Origin: Bacteroidota bacterium
Lineage (GTDB): Bacteria; Bacteroidota; Bacteroidia; M30B66
Assembly (NCBI GenBank): GCA_027483445.1
Contig: JAIXUS010000063.1
Span: 1-62,688 of the forward strand
Direction of reading: 5' to 3'
Length of the DNA: 62,688 bases
The notes beneath the pieces were generated by a model, which worked only from the letters and a program-made list of their open reading frames with translations, searched no databases and was not told where the DNA came from. Made by a program: the position numbers and the translations under genes. Below, in pieces: positions 39,175 to 48,800 of the stretch (the first letter of the stretch is position 1; each line of letters starts with the position of its first letter).

Positions 39175-40461
39175 ATGGCCCTCAAATCCGAATTGTATAC
39201 CAATGCCGAAGAGGCGATATCGAAAATTCAATCGGGATTTCGGGTTTTTGTCCATGGTAGTGCAGCTACGCCCATCCACTTGATTCGGGAGTTGATTCGG
39301 CAGAAAGACCGTCTCGAACAGGTTGAATTGGTGAGCATTACCTTACAAGGGCTTAGCCTCAACGACCCTTCGCTGGAAGGCCACTTTTACATCAACTCCT
39401 TGTTTGTTTCTGAGAGCACCAGAGGCGCGGTAAACAGCAGCCGAGGCGATTATGTGCCGGTATTTCTGAGTGAAATTCCATTGCTTTTTAAACGGGGTAT
39501 TTTACCCATCGATGTGGCTATTGTGCAAGTGTCGCCGCCCGACGCGCATGGGTACTGCTCGTTGGGCACCTCAGTTGATGTGGCCCGATCAGCCCTTGAA
39601 TGCGCACGCATCGTAATTGCGCAAGTAAACCCCAACATGCCCCGCGTGCACGGCGATGCCTTTGTACCTTTTGACCGTTTCAATTGCGCGGTTTGGGTTG
39701 ATGAGCCCTTGCCTGAGGTTAATTATGCCTCTAAAGCAAACAACGACACTGTAGCCATCGGTAAGCGCGTGGCGGAACTTGTTGAAGATGGCGCAACCTT
39801 GCAAATGGGCATTGGCGCGATTCCCGACGGAGTGCTCAAGGAGTTGAAGCACCACAAAAACCTTGGCCTGCACACCGAAATGTTCTCCGATGGCGTAATC
39901 GATCTCATCGAAGGGGGTGTCATCAACAATAGCCAGAAAAAAATTGTAAACGGCTACTGTGTTACCGGTTTCATGCTGGGAAGCCGCCGCCTTTACGACT
40001 TTGTGAACGACAATCCCATTGTAAAAGCGATGGATATTGCCTACGTGAACGACCCTCGCATCATTAGCCAAAATCCAAAGGTAACGGCCATCAATTCGGC
40101 GATCGAAATCGACCTTACCGGCCAGGTTTGCTCCGATTCCATTGGCACCTTTCAATACTCAGGCATTGGCGGGCAGATGGATTTCATCCGCGGAGCGGCA
40201 CTCTCAGAAGGCGGAAAACCAATCATTGCCCTTCCCTCCACCACGTCAAAAGGCATTTCGCGCATTGTTCCTGAGCTAAAATCGGGCGCCGGCGTTGTAA
40301 CCACGCGTGGGCACATTCACTGGGTGGTAACCGAATTCGGAGCGGTAAATTTATTCGGAATGAACCTGGAGCAAAGGGCCAAGGCACTAATCGTACTGGC
40401 GCATCCCGACCACCGCGAGCAGCTCGAAAAGGCCATGCATGAGCGCTTCCTGAAGGCTTAA
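39175..40461 (+). CDS. Acetyl-CoA hydrolase/CoA-transferase family (4-hydroxybutyrate/acetate CoA-transferase-like)
   Basis: The product has 428 residues. The family signatures are LVSITLQGLSLNDPSLEGHF, VDVAIVQVSPPDAHGYCSLG and GATLQMGIGAIPDGVL. The catalytic Glu is in LGLHTEMFSDGV, where it forms the acyl-glutamyl-CoA intermediate. SGIGGQMDFIRGAALSEGGK and VTEFGAVNLFGMNLEQRA follow in the C-terminal domain. The enzyme exchanges CoA between acetate and a second acid (4-hydroxybutyrate, butyrate or succinate) or hydrolyses acetyl-CoA. The acceptor cannot be told by eye. It is probably in one transcript with the DUF1801 gene 3 nt downstream. Confidence 0.92.
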   Translation: MALKSELYTNAEEAISKIQSGFRVFVHGSAATPIHLIRELIRQKDRLEQVELVSITLQGLSLNDPSLEGHFYINSLFVSESTRGAVNSSRGDYVPVFLSEIPLLFKRGILPIDVAIVQVSPPDAHGYCSLGTSVDVARSALECARIVIAQVNPNMPRVHGDAFVPFDRFNCAVWVDEPLPEVNYASKANNDTVAIGKRVAELVEDGATLQMGIGAIPDGVLKELKHHKNLGLHTEMFSDGVIDLIEGGVINNSQKKIVNGYCVTGFMLGSRRLYDFVNDNPIVKAMDIAYVNDPRIISQNPKVTAINSAIEIDLTGQVCSDSIGTFQYSGIGGQMDFIRGAALSEGGKPIIALPSTTSKGISRIVPELKSGAGVVTTRGHIHWVVTEFGAVNLFGMNLEQRAKALIVLAHPDHREQLEKAMHERFLKA

Positions 40462-40464
40462 ACG

Positions 40465-40866
40465 ATGAGCACAAGCATCGAGAATTATTTGATTAGCCTG
40501 TCGGCGGATGACACCGCGGCCGGAACGTGGCTAAACAGCACCATTGACCGTGTTTTGCAAAATTCGGAAGCGAAAATTTGGCACGGGCATCCGGTTTGGT
40601 TTATGGAGGGCAATCCGATTGTTGGATTTAGCCGCTTGAAAGATGGCCTGCGCCTGCTGTTCTGGAGCGGACAGTCGTTTGAAGAGCCTTTGCTTGTGGC
40701 TGAAGGTCGGTTTAAAGCCGCCGAATTCAGACTGGGAATACCGCCAATTTTGCCCCAAGAAACAGATCTGATTCGCTGGTTAATCAAGGCGCAAGCAATA
40801 CAATGGGACTATAAAAACCTTGTAAAACATAAGGGTCGGCTCGAAAAGCTCAGCGCCTTTGATTAA
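40465..40866 (+). CDS. DUF1801 domain protein
   Basis: The product is a 133-residue cytoplasmic protein of the DUF1801/YdhG fold, recognised by SEAKIWHGHPVWFMEGNPIVGFSRLKDGLRLLFW-type sequence in residues 34-70 and a helical C-terminus. Relatives have been proposed as frataxin-like iron chaperones, but this is not established. The start is 3 nt after the CoA-transferase stop. Confidence 0.85.
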   Translation: MSTSIENYLISLSADDTAAGTWLNSTIDRVLQNSEAKIWHGHPVWFMEGNPIVGFSRLKDGLRLLFWSGQSFEEPLLVAEGRFKAAEFRLGIPPILPQETDLIRWLIKAQAIQWDYKNLVKHKGRLEKLSAFD

Positions 40867-40895
40867 TTCATCAGCCCTAGGCGACTCCGAAACCC

Positions 40896-40903
40896 TATCT
40901 TTG
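40896..40903 (+). promoter_or_regulatory. -7 element (TATCTTTG) for rlmI, predicted leaderless
   Basis: This exact TAnnTTTG match is followed by CGCC and then the ATG at 40908. Confidence 0.6.
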
Positions 40904-40907
40904 CGCC

Positions 40908-42083
40908 ATGCAAACAGCCGGAGCCGTACATTTGAAATTTGGCAAGGAACGGTCATTACAACGTTTTCACCCCTGGGTTTTCTCTGGAGCCATTCACCGC
41001 ATCGAAGGCGACCCGGCCGATGGAGCGCGGGTGAGCGTTTTTGATGGCAAAGGCGCAATGCTCGGCTGGGGGCATTACCAGCGGGGCTCAATTACCGTGA
41101 GAATGCTGGGCTTTGGCGAACATTTGCCTGAAGGGAGATTTTGGAATCATGCCATGGACCGTTGCTTTGAGCACCGCCGCCGCGTAGGCTTGCCCAACAA
41201 AAACACCCGAATCTTTCGATTGGTGCATGGCGAAGGCGACCAGCTTCCCGGACTGGTGGTTGATGTGTATGGAGAAGTGGCTGTGGTGCAATGCCATTCG
41301 CTGGGCATGCTTGCCGAGCGGGAAGCCATCGCCCATGGTATTGTAGAAGCGTCGAACGGCCTTATTTCAGTGGTGTACGACAAATCGGCCGAGGCTCTCG
41401 GAAAACGCGAAGGCAACGGCTTGCTGTATGGTGAAATGCCGGCAGAAACCGTTTACAATGAGCACGGACACTTGTTCAATGTTGATTTTGTGAGCGGACA
41501 AAAAACGGGGTTTTTCATCGACCAACGGGAGAACCGACAGCTTTTGCATCAGTATTCGGAAGGCAAAAAGGTGTTAAATACATTTTGCTATACCGGCGGT
41601 TTTTCGGTGTTTGCCCTTGCAGGAGGAGCCTCGTTTGTTGATTCGGTTGACAGTTCAAAAAAGGCCATCGCGCTTACGCGCCAAAACGTAGAATTGAATG
41701 GCTTCGACGAAAGCCGACATTCGGCATTGGTAGCTGATGTACCGGAGTGGCTCAAGACACACCGTGAGGCTTACGACATTATTATTCTCGACCCACCCGC
41801 CTTTGCCAAGCACCTCGATGCCCGCCACAAAGCAGTACAGGCATACAAGAGGTTGAATTTACTGGCCCTGGAGCAGATTCGCCCGGGTGGCTTATTGTTT
41901 ACCTTTTCGTGCAGCCAGGTAGTAGACCGGGAATTGTTCAGGCATACCCTTACTGCTGCAGCCATTGAATCGGGTCGTAAAACAGCTATTCTCCACCAGC
42001 TTACCCAGCCGGCCGATCACCCGGTGAGCATTTACCATCCTGAAGGGGAATACCTGAAAGGCCTTGTTTTACAGGTAGATTAA
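40908..42083 (+). CDS. rlmI: 23S rRNA (cytosine-C5) methyltransferase RlmI-like
   Basis: The product is a 391-residue class I SAM-dependent RNA methyltransferase. The N-terminal PUA-like domain (about 1-75) includes HPWVFSGAI. A linker with LVHGEGDQLPGLVVDVYG leads to the EEHEE domain. The catalytic domain has GQKTGFFIDQRENR, VLNTFCYTGGFSVFA (SAM motif I), IILDPPAFAK (motif IV) and TFSCSQ (motif VI, containing the catalytic Cys). This order is typical of RlmI, which methylates C1962 of 23S rRNA. The start lies 4 nt after a -7 element. Confidence 0.93.
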   Translation: MQTAGAVHLKFGKERSLQRFHPWVFSGAIHRIEGDPADGARVSVFDGKGAMLGWGHYQRGSITVRMLGFGEHLPEGRFWNHAMDRCFEHRRRVGLPNKNTRIFRLVHGEGDQLPGLVVDVYGEVAVVQCHSLGMLAEREAIAHGIVEASNGLISVVYDKSAEALGKREGNGLLYGEMPAETVYNEHGHLFNVDFVSGQKTGFFIDQRENRQLLHQYSEGKKVLNTFCYTGGFSVFALAGGASFVDSVDSSKKAIALTRQNVELNGFDESRHSALVADVPEWLKTHREAYDIIILDPPAFAKHLDARHKAVQAYKRLNLLALEQIRPGGLLFTFSCSQVVDRELFRHTLTAAAIESGRKTAILHQLTQPADHPVSIYHPEGEYLKGLVLQVD

Positions 42084-42094
42084 CGATTTCAATC

Positions 42095-43444
42095 ATGTCG
42101 AACACCATACAAAGCACGGTGAGTAGCCGGCGCATCCTTCAGCTTGCCCTGCCCATTATTTTGGGCGGAATTGCACAGAATGTGATTTTGGCCACCGACG
42201 TGATTTTCATGTCGCGCGTAGATGAAGTCGCCCTGGATGCCGTGGGCATTGCCGGCTTGTTTTTCAGTACAGTGTATATCATCGGACTCGGTTTTTCGAC
42301 CGGGGTTCAGATCATCATTGCCCGCCGACACGGCGAAAAGCAGCACAAAGCCATTGGTAATCTGTTCGACAACAGCCTGTTGTTTTTATTCCTCACTTCA
42401 ATAGTGCTTTGGTTAGGCATGGAAGTGCTGGGGCCGCCCATTTTGAAGTCGTTGATTAGCTCTGATGCCGTATACCAATCGGCCGTAGTTTACCTGGATC
42501 AACGTGCCTGGGGGATTACCTTTGCGATGGTTAATCTGGCATTTCGTGCCTTTTTTATCGGGGTTTCCTCCTCGGCAATTATCATCTGGAGTACAATTGG
42601 TATCGCCGTAAGCAATGGGCTTTTAAACTACGGACTTATTTTCGGGAACTGGGGAATGCCGCAGCTCGGAATCGCCGGTTCTGCAATTGCCTCTTCGTTG
42701 TCGGAGATTGTTGGTTTGTGCATTTTCCTTAGCTACACACTGGGGAAAAGGCTACATAAAGCATTTTCGTTGTTTGAAAGCTGGAAATGGGATTGGCCGG
42801 CCATGCGCTTGATTTTGAATACAGCCATGCCGGTGATGTTTCAATATTTCATTTCGCACGCCGGTTGGTTTTTGTTCTTCATTGTAATTGAGCACAATGG
42901 TGAACGAGCACTGGCGATTTCGGTCCTAATCAGGATGATATATATGTTCCAGATGGTTCCATTTTGGGGCTTCAGTGCGGCTACGAACACGCTTGTATCG
43001 TTTGTGATCGGCGAGGGCCGCAATGATCAAGTAATGCCGATACTGAAAAAGATTACAGTGTATGCCTTAGTTTCATGCTTACCGCTCGTAGCGCTCAACC
43101 TCATTGCGCCGGAATGGGTGCTTGGGCTTGCGGTAGATCCGATGCACGGTGAGTTGATACAAGATGCCATCCCAACATTGTATGTGATTTCGTCGGCGCT
43201 CATTTTCTTCGCCTTAGCGATGACCTGGTTCAGCGGCGTAAGCGGAAGCGGCAACACCCGAACAGCATTGTGGATTGAAACCGGCGCAATCTTGGTTTAC
43301 CTGATTATGGCCTATATATTAGGAATGATTGTGGAGGCCGATGTTCACATCATTTGGCTTACCGAGCCGTTTTACTTTCTGGTGCTGGGTTTTGTGTCGT
43401 ATCTGTATATTCGCAGTGGTCGCTGGAAAGGAAAACAGATTTAA
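42095..43444 (+). CDS. MATE family multidrug/cation efflux transporter
   Basis: The product is a 449-residue integral membrane protein with about 12 transmembrane helices in two six-helix halves. The first helix has LQLALPIILGGIAQNVILATDVIFMSR, a MATE signature with the conserved Pro and Asp. VNLAFRAFFIGVSSS and LNYGLIFGNWGMPQLGIAGSAIASSL mark the first half and SGVSGSGNTRTALWIE the second. MATE proteins export drugs, cations or flavins using Na+ or H+ gradients. The start is 11 nt after the rlmI stop, so it may be co-transcribed. Confidence 0.92.
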   Translation: MSNTIQSTVSSRRILQLALPIILGGIAQNVILATDVIFMSRVDEVALDAVGIAGLFFSTVYIIGLGFSTGVQIIIARRHGEKQHKAIGNLFDNSLLFLFLTSIVLWLGMEVLGPPILKSLISSDAVYQSAVVYLDQRAWGITFAMVNLAFRAFFIGVSSSAIIIWSTIGIAVSNGLLNYGLIFGNWGMPQLGIAGSAIASSLSEIVGLCIFLSYTLGKRLHKAFSLFESWKWDWPAMRLILNTAMPVMFQYFISHAGWFLFFIVIEHNGERALAISVLIRMIYMFQMVPFWGFSAATNTLVSFVIGEGRNDQVMPILKKITVYALVSCLPLVALNLIAPEWVLGLAVDPMHGELIQDAIPTLYVISSALIFFALAMTWFSGVSGSGNTRTALWIETGAILVYLIMAYILGMIVEADVHIIWLTEPFYFLVLGFVSYLYIRSGRWKGKQI

Positions 43445-43552
43445 GTCCTTAACCTTGATTTGTGGACAGTTTGTGGATTCAATTTGATAACATCTGATTA
43501 ACTTTCCACTGAATTACTATGGATATTTTCGCAACGGAAACCTAGAAAGTGT

Positions 43553-44236
43553 ATGAGCATAGAAAAGCCGAAGATACTGTTGGTGGATGACGAACCGGAT
43601 ATTCTTGAGTTTATCAGCTACAACCTCAACAAAGAAGGGTTTGAGGTTTACACCAGCAACAACGGAAAGGATGCCATTAAAATTGCCAGACAGGAAAAGC
43701 CTTCGCTCATCATTTTAGATGTGATGATGCCTGATTTGGATGGTATTGAAACCTGTAGAGTCATTCGCGAAACACCAGAACTGAAAGAAGTACTCATCGC
43801 CTTTCTCACCGCCAGAAACGAAGATTACAGTCAGATTGCCGGCTTTGACGCCGGTGCCGACGACTACATCAACAAGCCCATTAAGCCCAGGGTACTTGTA
43901 AGTAGAGTTAAAGCGTTGATGCGCCGTGCCGGAAAAATAAGTGGTGGTGATGAAGTGCTCGACATCAATGGTTTTATGATTGATCGGGAGAAATACCTCA
44001 TCATCAAAGACAACCGGCAGTATAACCTACCCAAAAAAGAATTTGAGCTCATCGCTTTATTGGCTTCTAAACCCGGGAAAGTCTTTACTCGTGAGGATAT
44101 TCTGAAAAGTGTTTGGGGTGATGACGTGGTGGTTGGCGACCGAACCATCGATGTTCATATCAGAAAACTTCGAGAAAAGCTGGGAGATAACTACATTCGC
44201 ACCATTAAAGGTGTAGGTTACAAATTTGAGTTCTAA
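43553..44236 (+). CDS. Two-component response regulator, OmpR/PhoB type
   Basis: The product has 227 residues. The receiver domain (1-120) has ILLVDDEPD, the phospho-acceptor Asp56 in LDVMMP, the switch Thr in LTARNED and INKPIKP with the conserved Lys. The DNA-binding domain (about 130-227) is a winged helix ending in IDVHIRKLREKLGDNYIRTIKGVGYKFE. It resembles PhoB, commonly linked to phosphate limitation, but the signal cannot be deduced. The histidine kinase gene overlaps its 3' end. Confidence 0.94.
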   Translation: MSIEKPKILLVDDEPDILEFISYNLNKEGFEVYTSNNGKDAIKIARQEKPSLIILDVMMPDLDGIETCRVIRETPELKEVLIAFLTARNEDYSQIAGFDAGADDYINKPIKPRVLVSRVKALMRRAGKISGGDEVLDINGFMIDREKYLIIKDNRQYNLPKKEFELIALLASKPGKVFTREDILKSVWGDDVVVGDRTIDVHIRKLREKLGDNYIRTIKGVGYKFEF

Positions 44237-45311
44237 AGTTCCATTTTTCCAAAAGGCTAATACCTCCACGCCCCGGAGCCTGGCGCTGTTTCTCAGCGTA
44301 TGGTTTGCTGCGTGCGTTGGTGTTTTCGTGGGTTTAACCGAATACCTCTTTCACAAGCAATACACGATTTGGGTGCCCGCTGTGGTAACGGTGTTCACCT
44401 TCGTGCTTTCGTTTTTTCTTTTTCAGTACACGGTAGAGCGATTTATTTACCGAAAAATTAAGGTCATCTACAAGAACATCCACCAGCTGAAGCTCAAGAA
44501 AGGCCAAAAACCCAAGTCGGTCGATTTAAATACAGACATTATCGCCGCCGTAAATAAAGATGTGGAGGCTTGGGCGAAAGATCAGAAGGAAGAGATCGAG
44601 TACCTGAAAAACCTTGAAAACTATCGACGTGAGTTTTTGGGCAATGTGAGTCATGAGTTAAAAACCCCGATTTTCAATATTCAGGGCTACATCATGACCT
44701 TGCTGGAGGGCGGTTTAGAAGACGACAAGATAAACCGAACTTACCTTGAGCGCGCTGAGAAGAGTGTTGAGCGGATGGTGAATATTGTGGAGGACCTCGA
44801 GATCATCACCCAGTTTGAAAGCGGCCAGCTTATTCTTCACAAAGAGAAATTCGATATTGTAGAGCTGGCGCGCGATACGATGAGCAGCATTCAGTACTCG
44901 GCCGAGAAGAACAATGTTCGCCTTGTATTCAAAGACCATTACGAGAAGCCCATTTACGTGAAGGCCGACCGGGAAGCCATACAAAAGGTGATTTCCAATC
45001 TGCTGGTCAATTCGATTAAATACTGCAAACCAAGCGGAATTGGCGAAACCAAAATTTCGTTTTACGATATGGATGAGAACATCCTCGTAGAGGTTTCCGA
45101 CAATGGCATTGGCATCGCGCAGGAGCATATTCCGCGGCTATTTGAGCGCTTCTACCGCGTCGACCGTAGCCGTTCGCGCGATATTGGCGGCACCGGACTC
45201 GGTTTGTCGATTGTAAAACACATCATCGAAGCCCACAATCAGACCATCAATGTGCGCAGCACCGTTGGTTTGGGCACCACCTTTGGCTTCACCTTGCAAA
45301 AGGTTAAGTAA
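44226..45311 (+). CDS. Sensor histidine kinase, PhoR-like, TTG start
   Basis: The product has 361 residues. Two N-terminal transmembrane helices (SLALFLSVWFAACVGVFVG and WVPAVVTVFTFVLSFFLF) leave almost no periplasmic loop. The phospho-acceptor H-box is FLGNVSHELKTPIF (His143). The ATPase domain has NLLVNSIKYCK (N box), VSDNGIGI (G1), LFERFYRV (F box) and GGTGLGLSIVK (G2). No ATG occurs before residue 150; the only sensible start is the TTG at 44226, which overlaps the last 11 nt of the response regulator gene and implies coupled translation. With so short an extracellular part it probably senses through the membrane or a partner protein. Confidence 0.92.
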   Translation: MSSKVPFFQKANTSTPRSLALFLSVWFAACVGVFVGLTEYLFHKQYTIWVPAVVTVFTFVLSFFLFQYTVERFIYRKIKVIYKNIHQLKLKKGQKPKSVDLNTDIIAAVNKDVEAWAKDQKEEIEYLKNLENYRREFLGNVSHELKTPIFNIQGYIMTLLEGGLEDDKINRTYLERAEKSVERMVNIVEDLEIITQFESGQLILHKEKFDIVELARDTMSSIQYSAEKNNVRLVFKDHYEKPIYVKADREAIQKVISNLLVNSIKYCKPSGIGETKISFYDMDENILVEVSDNGIGIAQEHIPRLFERFYRVDRSRSRDIGGTGLGLSIVKHIIEAHNQTINVRSTVGLGTTFGFTLQKVK

Positions 45312-45833
45312 CCACATTTTTAGGTTTAGGGGCTTTCCCGCTTTACGCGGGGATGACATTAGCGCTCGGTTGCTGATTGGCGTGTTTGGCGAATTGTCTC
45401 TCAATCGCATTCCTGACCAAAGCTTGCAGAAAAATCAATAATGCTGAAGAATCAAGATGCTAGAGCAGTCTTGTGTATGATATTTTATGTGCAGCGGATG
45501 GAAAAACTAAAGCCACAATTGGGGCTAAGCTTCTGTAAATAAAACTATTGAGTGTTTTCAGTAAGCCCTACTTAGGTGGTCAGTGGTTGGTTATTCAAGC
45601 TCAAACCATGAGCGGCGAATTGCGACAGGTTTAGAAAAAAATCGACATCTGTAATTTTTTTTCGGGCTCGTGCATTTTAATACCTATTGCTTTGAATATC
45701 AATACTTTAAAACTACTGTCTAACTTGTTTTTAGGGCCAAAATGGGTATAAATACCTAAAATTTAACATGAATCACCGAAACCTTACATAACATCCGGCG
45801 TAACAGAGGGCATACTAACCTTAACCTTTTCTT
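45312..45833. other. 522-nt intergenic region upstream of the VWA protein; no gene seen
   Basis: This region holds the hairpin repeat at 45334-45359, an AT-rich stretch with TTGCTTTG near 45686 (one base off a -7 box), and TATAAATACC-like sequence near 45746. A 34-codon ATG frame at 45441-45545 has no signal or family character and is not believed. Confidence 0.5.
45334..45359 (+). repeat. Short hairpin repeat, copy 2
   Basis: TTTCCCGCTTTACGCGGGGATGACAT: a perfect 5-bp stem CCCGC/GCGGG followed by GATGACAT, matching the copy at 9613-9636 in its flanks. It lies 22 nt after the histidine kinase stop. Confidence 0.45.
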
Positions 45834-48800
45834 ATGAAAAACAAGTTCAGAAATCTAACCTGCCTTACTGCAGCGCTTGCCGGACTCTTATGGGCCGGTT
45901 TAAGTACAACAGTAAATGCACAGAACCAACAGCTTTTGGGTACACCGCTGCAGCAGCAGTCTACCCGTCAGTCTGCCGGAAGTCAGACTCCTTCGGAGGA
46001 TGACATTGTAGTTCCTCCGGGAGTGAACCGTATGGCATACATTCACAGCTTGTACAATAGTCCGCAAGCGATGAGTGCTGCACCACAAGTTGCTCCGAAT
46101 CCAGACATGCCGTCTTCGTTGTTGTGTCAGGATTTTCGTGTAATCTTTGTATTGGATGAATCAGGATCAATCGACAACACCGAATCGCAGCTTGTTCGTC
46201 AGGGCGTTCGTTCGTTGGCTTTGGCCTTGTTAAATTCGGGTGCCGACTTGCATGTAATTGAGTTTGCCACTGAGGCTTCTGTGATTAATCTGGGAGGTTC
46301 TTTAGTAACCCCTACATTTATTAATAACCTGAACCTTTACCTTGGCAACAACAATAACAATTCAGGCAACCCTGGTTTCAATGGTCAGCGTTACCGCACC
46401 TTTGCAGCCGGTTGCGACGGCCGTACCAACTGGGAAGCCGGTTTAATTGCAGCCCAGGGCATTGCTGCCGACCTGGTGATTTTCTTCACCGACGGTAACC
46501 CAACAGCTTACAATGTAACCAATGGCAATTGTGCCGGTGGAACTGTGGCTATAGGTAACACAGGCGGTGTTCCTGTTTTCCCAGGCTTTAGCAATACTAC
46601 CGCATTGAACAACGCGATTGTTCAGGCGAACGCTGTTAAGGCACAAGGAAAGCACATGTTTGTAGCTGCTGTTGGCGATGACTTAAACCTGAGCAACTGT
46701 CAGAAAATTTCCGGTAACGATAATTTCGCCGTAAGCAACAACGTATTTACTGCTGATTATGTAGTAGGACAATTCGAAACTCTGGCTTTCCAACTTGAAG
46801 CTGCTGCAAACAATGTATGCGGAACCGAACTTTCGATTTCAAAAACGGTGAGCACTCCTTCAACTTGCGTGGGTTCACAGGTAACCTTTACCATTTCGGT
46901 AACCAACACAGGTGGAGATTTCAACTTTACTGCCGTAAACACCCGCATTCAGGATGTAGTGCCATCTGGCTTTAGCAACCCACAAATTGTGGCTCCAGTT
47001 CCTGTAGGCGCTTCATTCTCAGGAAACACCTTAAACTACAACATTGGAGATCTTGCTGCCGGTCAAACACGTAGCATCAGCTTTACAGCTACTGTGATGG
47101 TTCCTCCTGCCTCTTTTAACAACGTGGCTACTGCTGATGCGAACAATGCAAACCTTGTTTCTGATGATGCACCATTTACTCCAGACTACGCCGTAACTAC
47201 CGTAAACGAAACCGCTTGTATCAGCTACACCTGGTTTGGTACAACCTACACCTCTTCTGGTTCTTATGAGCGTACATTCAACAATGCGAATGGTTGTCCA
47301 CAAAAAGAAATTCTAAACCTGACCATTACTCCACAGCCTGCACAACCACAAACTGCTTGCTGGCAAACTGCAACCTTCAATGCTTCAACTTGCTCTTGGG
47401 ATATTACCGGAACACAGCCACAAGCACCTGAAGTAGCTTGCTACCAAACTGCTACCTTTAACCCAACAACTTGTTCTTACGACGTAACAGGTTCTGAACC
47501 AGTAGCTCCTGAAGTAGCTTGCTACCAAACAGCTACCTTCAACCCAAGCACTTGCTCGTATGATGTAACAGGCTCTATGCCTCCAATGCCAGAAATTGAG
47601 TCTTACCAAACAGCGACTTTCAACGAAGTAAGCTGCCAGTGGGACGTAACCGGAAATCCTCCAACTGAAGGATGCTATGGTGCAGAAGTATGGGCCTTCT
47701 CACAAGGTAATACTAAATCAGGTGGAGATGTTCGTCCTGAGCGTTCATTTGCAATCAGAGCTTTGGGTGCACCTAACGGACAAACTCCTGCTATTTACGC
47801 TCCTTATCAGGAATTCGTAGCACTTGGTTTCGGTGGTTCAATCGAGATTCGTTTTGAAAATCCAATTGCCAATGGTCCAGGCGCCGACATTAAGATTTGG
47901 GAATCTTCAGCAGGCTCTAACAACGAAACTGCAACAATATCAGTTTCTCAGGATGGTTTAGGATACTTCCCTGTAGGTACAATCACCATGGATGGTGAGG
48001 TTGACTTTGCCTCTGCTTTCTCTGACTACATTCAGTATGTAAAAATCACCGACATTACCAACCCAGCAACTTGGGGTAACAGCGATGTAGCGGATGGTTT
48101 CGATGTTGATGCAGTAGAATGCTTGCACGGTGCTTATCAAATTCCTACTCCTCAAACTTGCGCTCCGGTAGAGTACATGGATTTCTTCCAAGGACCTTCA
48201 AACGACTTGCTGACCCCTGTTGCTGATGCCCGCTCTAACCCTTATGAAGCATTAGGTACACCAGAAAACAGCGATGCTGTAACTTCTCCTGAAAACAACA
48301 ACTTCGTAAGCCTTGGCTTCGGTGGTTCAATCGTGTTGAAGTTTGGTTACCCGATTAAAAACGGTCCTGGCGACGACATCTTCGTGGTTGAAACAACCTT
48401 TAACAGCGCTGGTGCAAACCGTTGCAGCCGTTACCCTGAGCGTATCCGCGTATTTGCTTCACAAGACAACTGCAACTGGGTATACCTTGGCGAAAACTGC
48501 CAGGACACTTACTTCGACCTCAAAGGTTTGAACTGGGCACAGTATGTAAAATTGGTTGACGTATCTGATCCAACAGCCTTCAACGGTTTGGTAGACGGTT
48601 ACGACCTCGACGGTGTTCTTTGTCTGCATGGTGAAGAAACCAACCCAACACCTACTGAACTTGTATTTGGTTCGGCACAAGAAGTTATTGATTACAATCC
48701 TGGCGATCGTGCAAACGGTACTGATATCGTAGAAAATCGCCGTCAACCAGGCCATTCGCTTGGCATGCCACAAAACACCGACGTAGTAAACTTTGTTGCC

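Noticed and set aside
39589-40155. A 188-codon minus-strand frame within the CoA-transferase gene
   Set aside because: It is antisense to a well-supported enzyme gene, has no promoter, and its composition mirrors the coding strand.
45441-45545. A 34-codon frame in the 45312-45833 gap
   Set aside because: It has no signal peptide, membrane helix, conserved motif or promoter close by.
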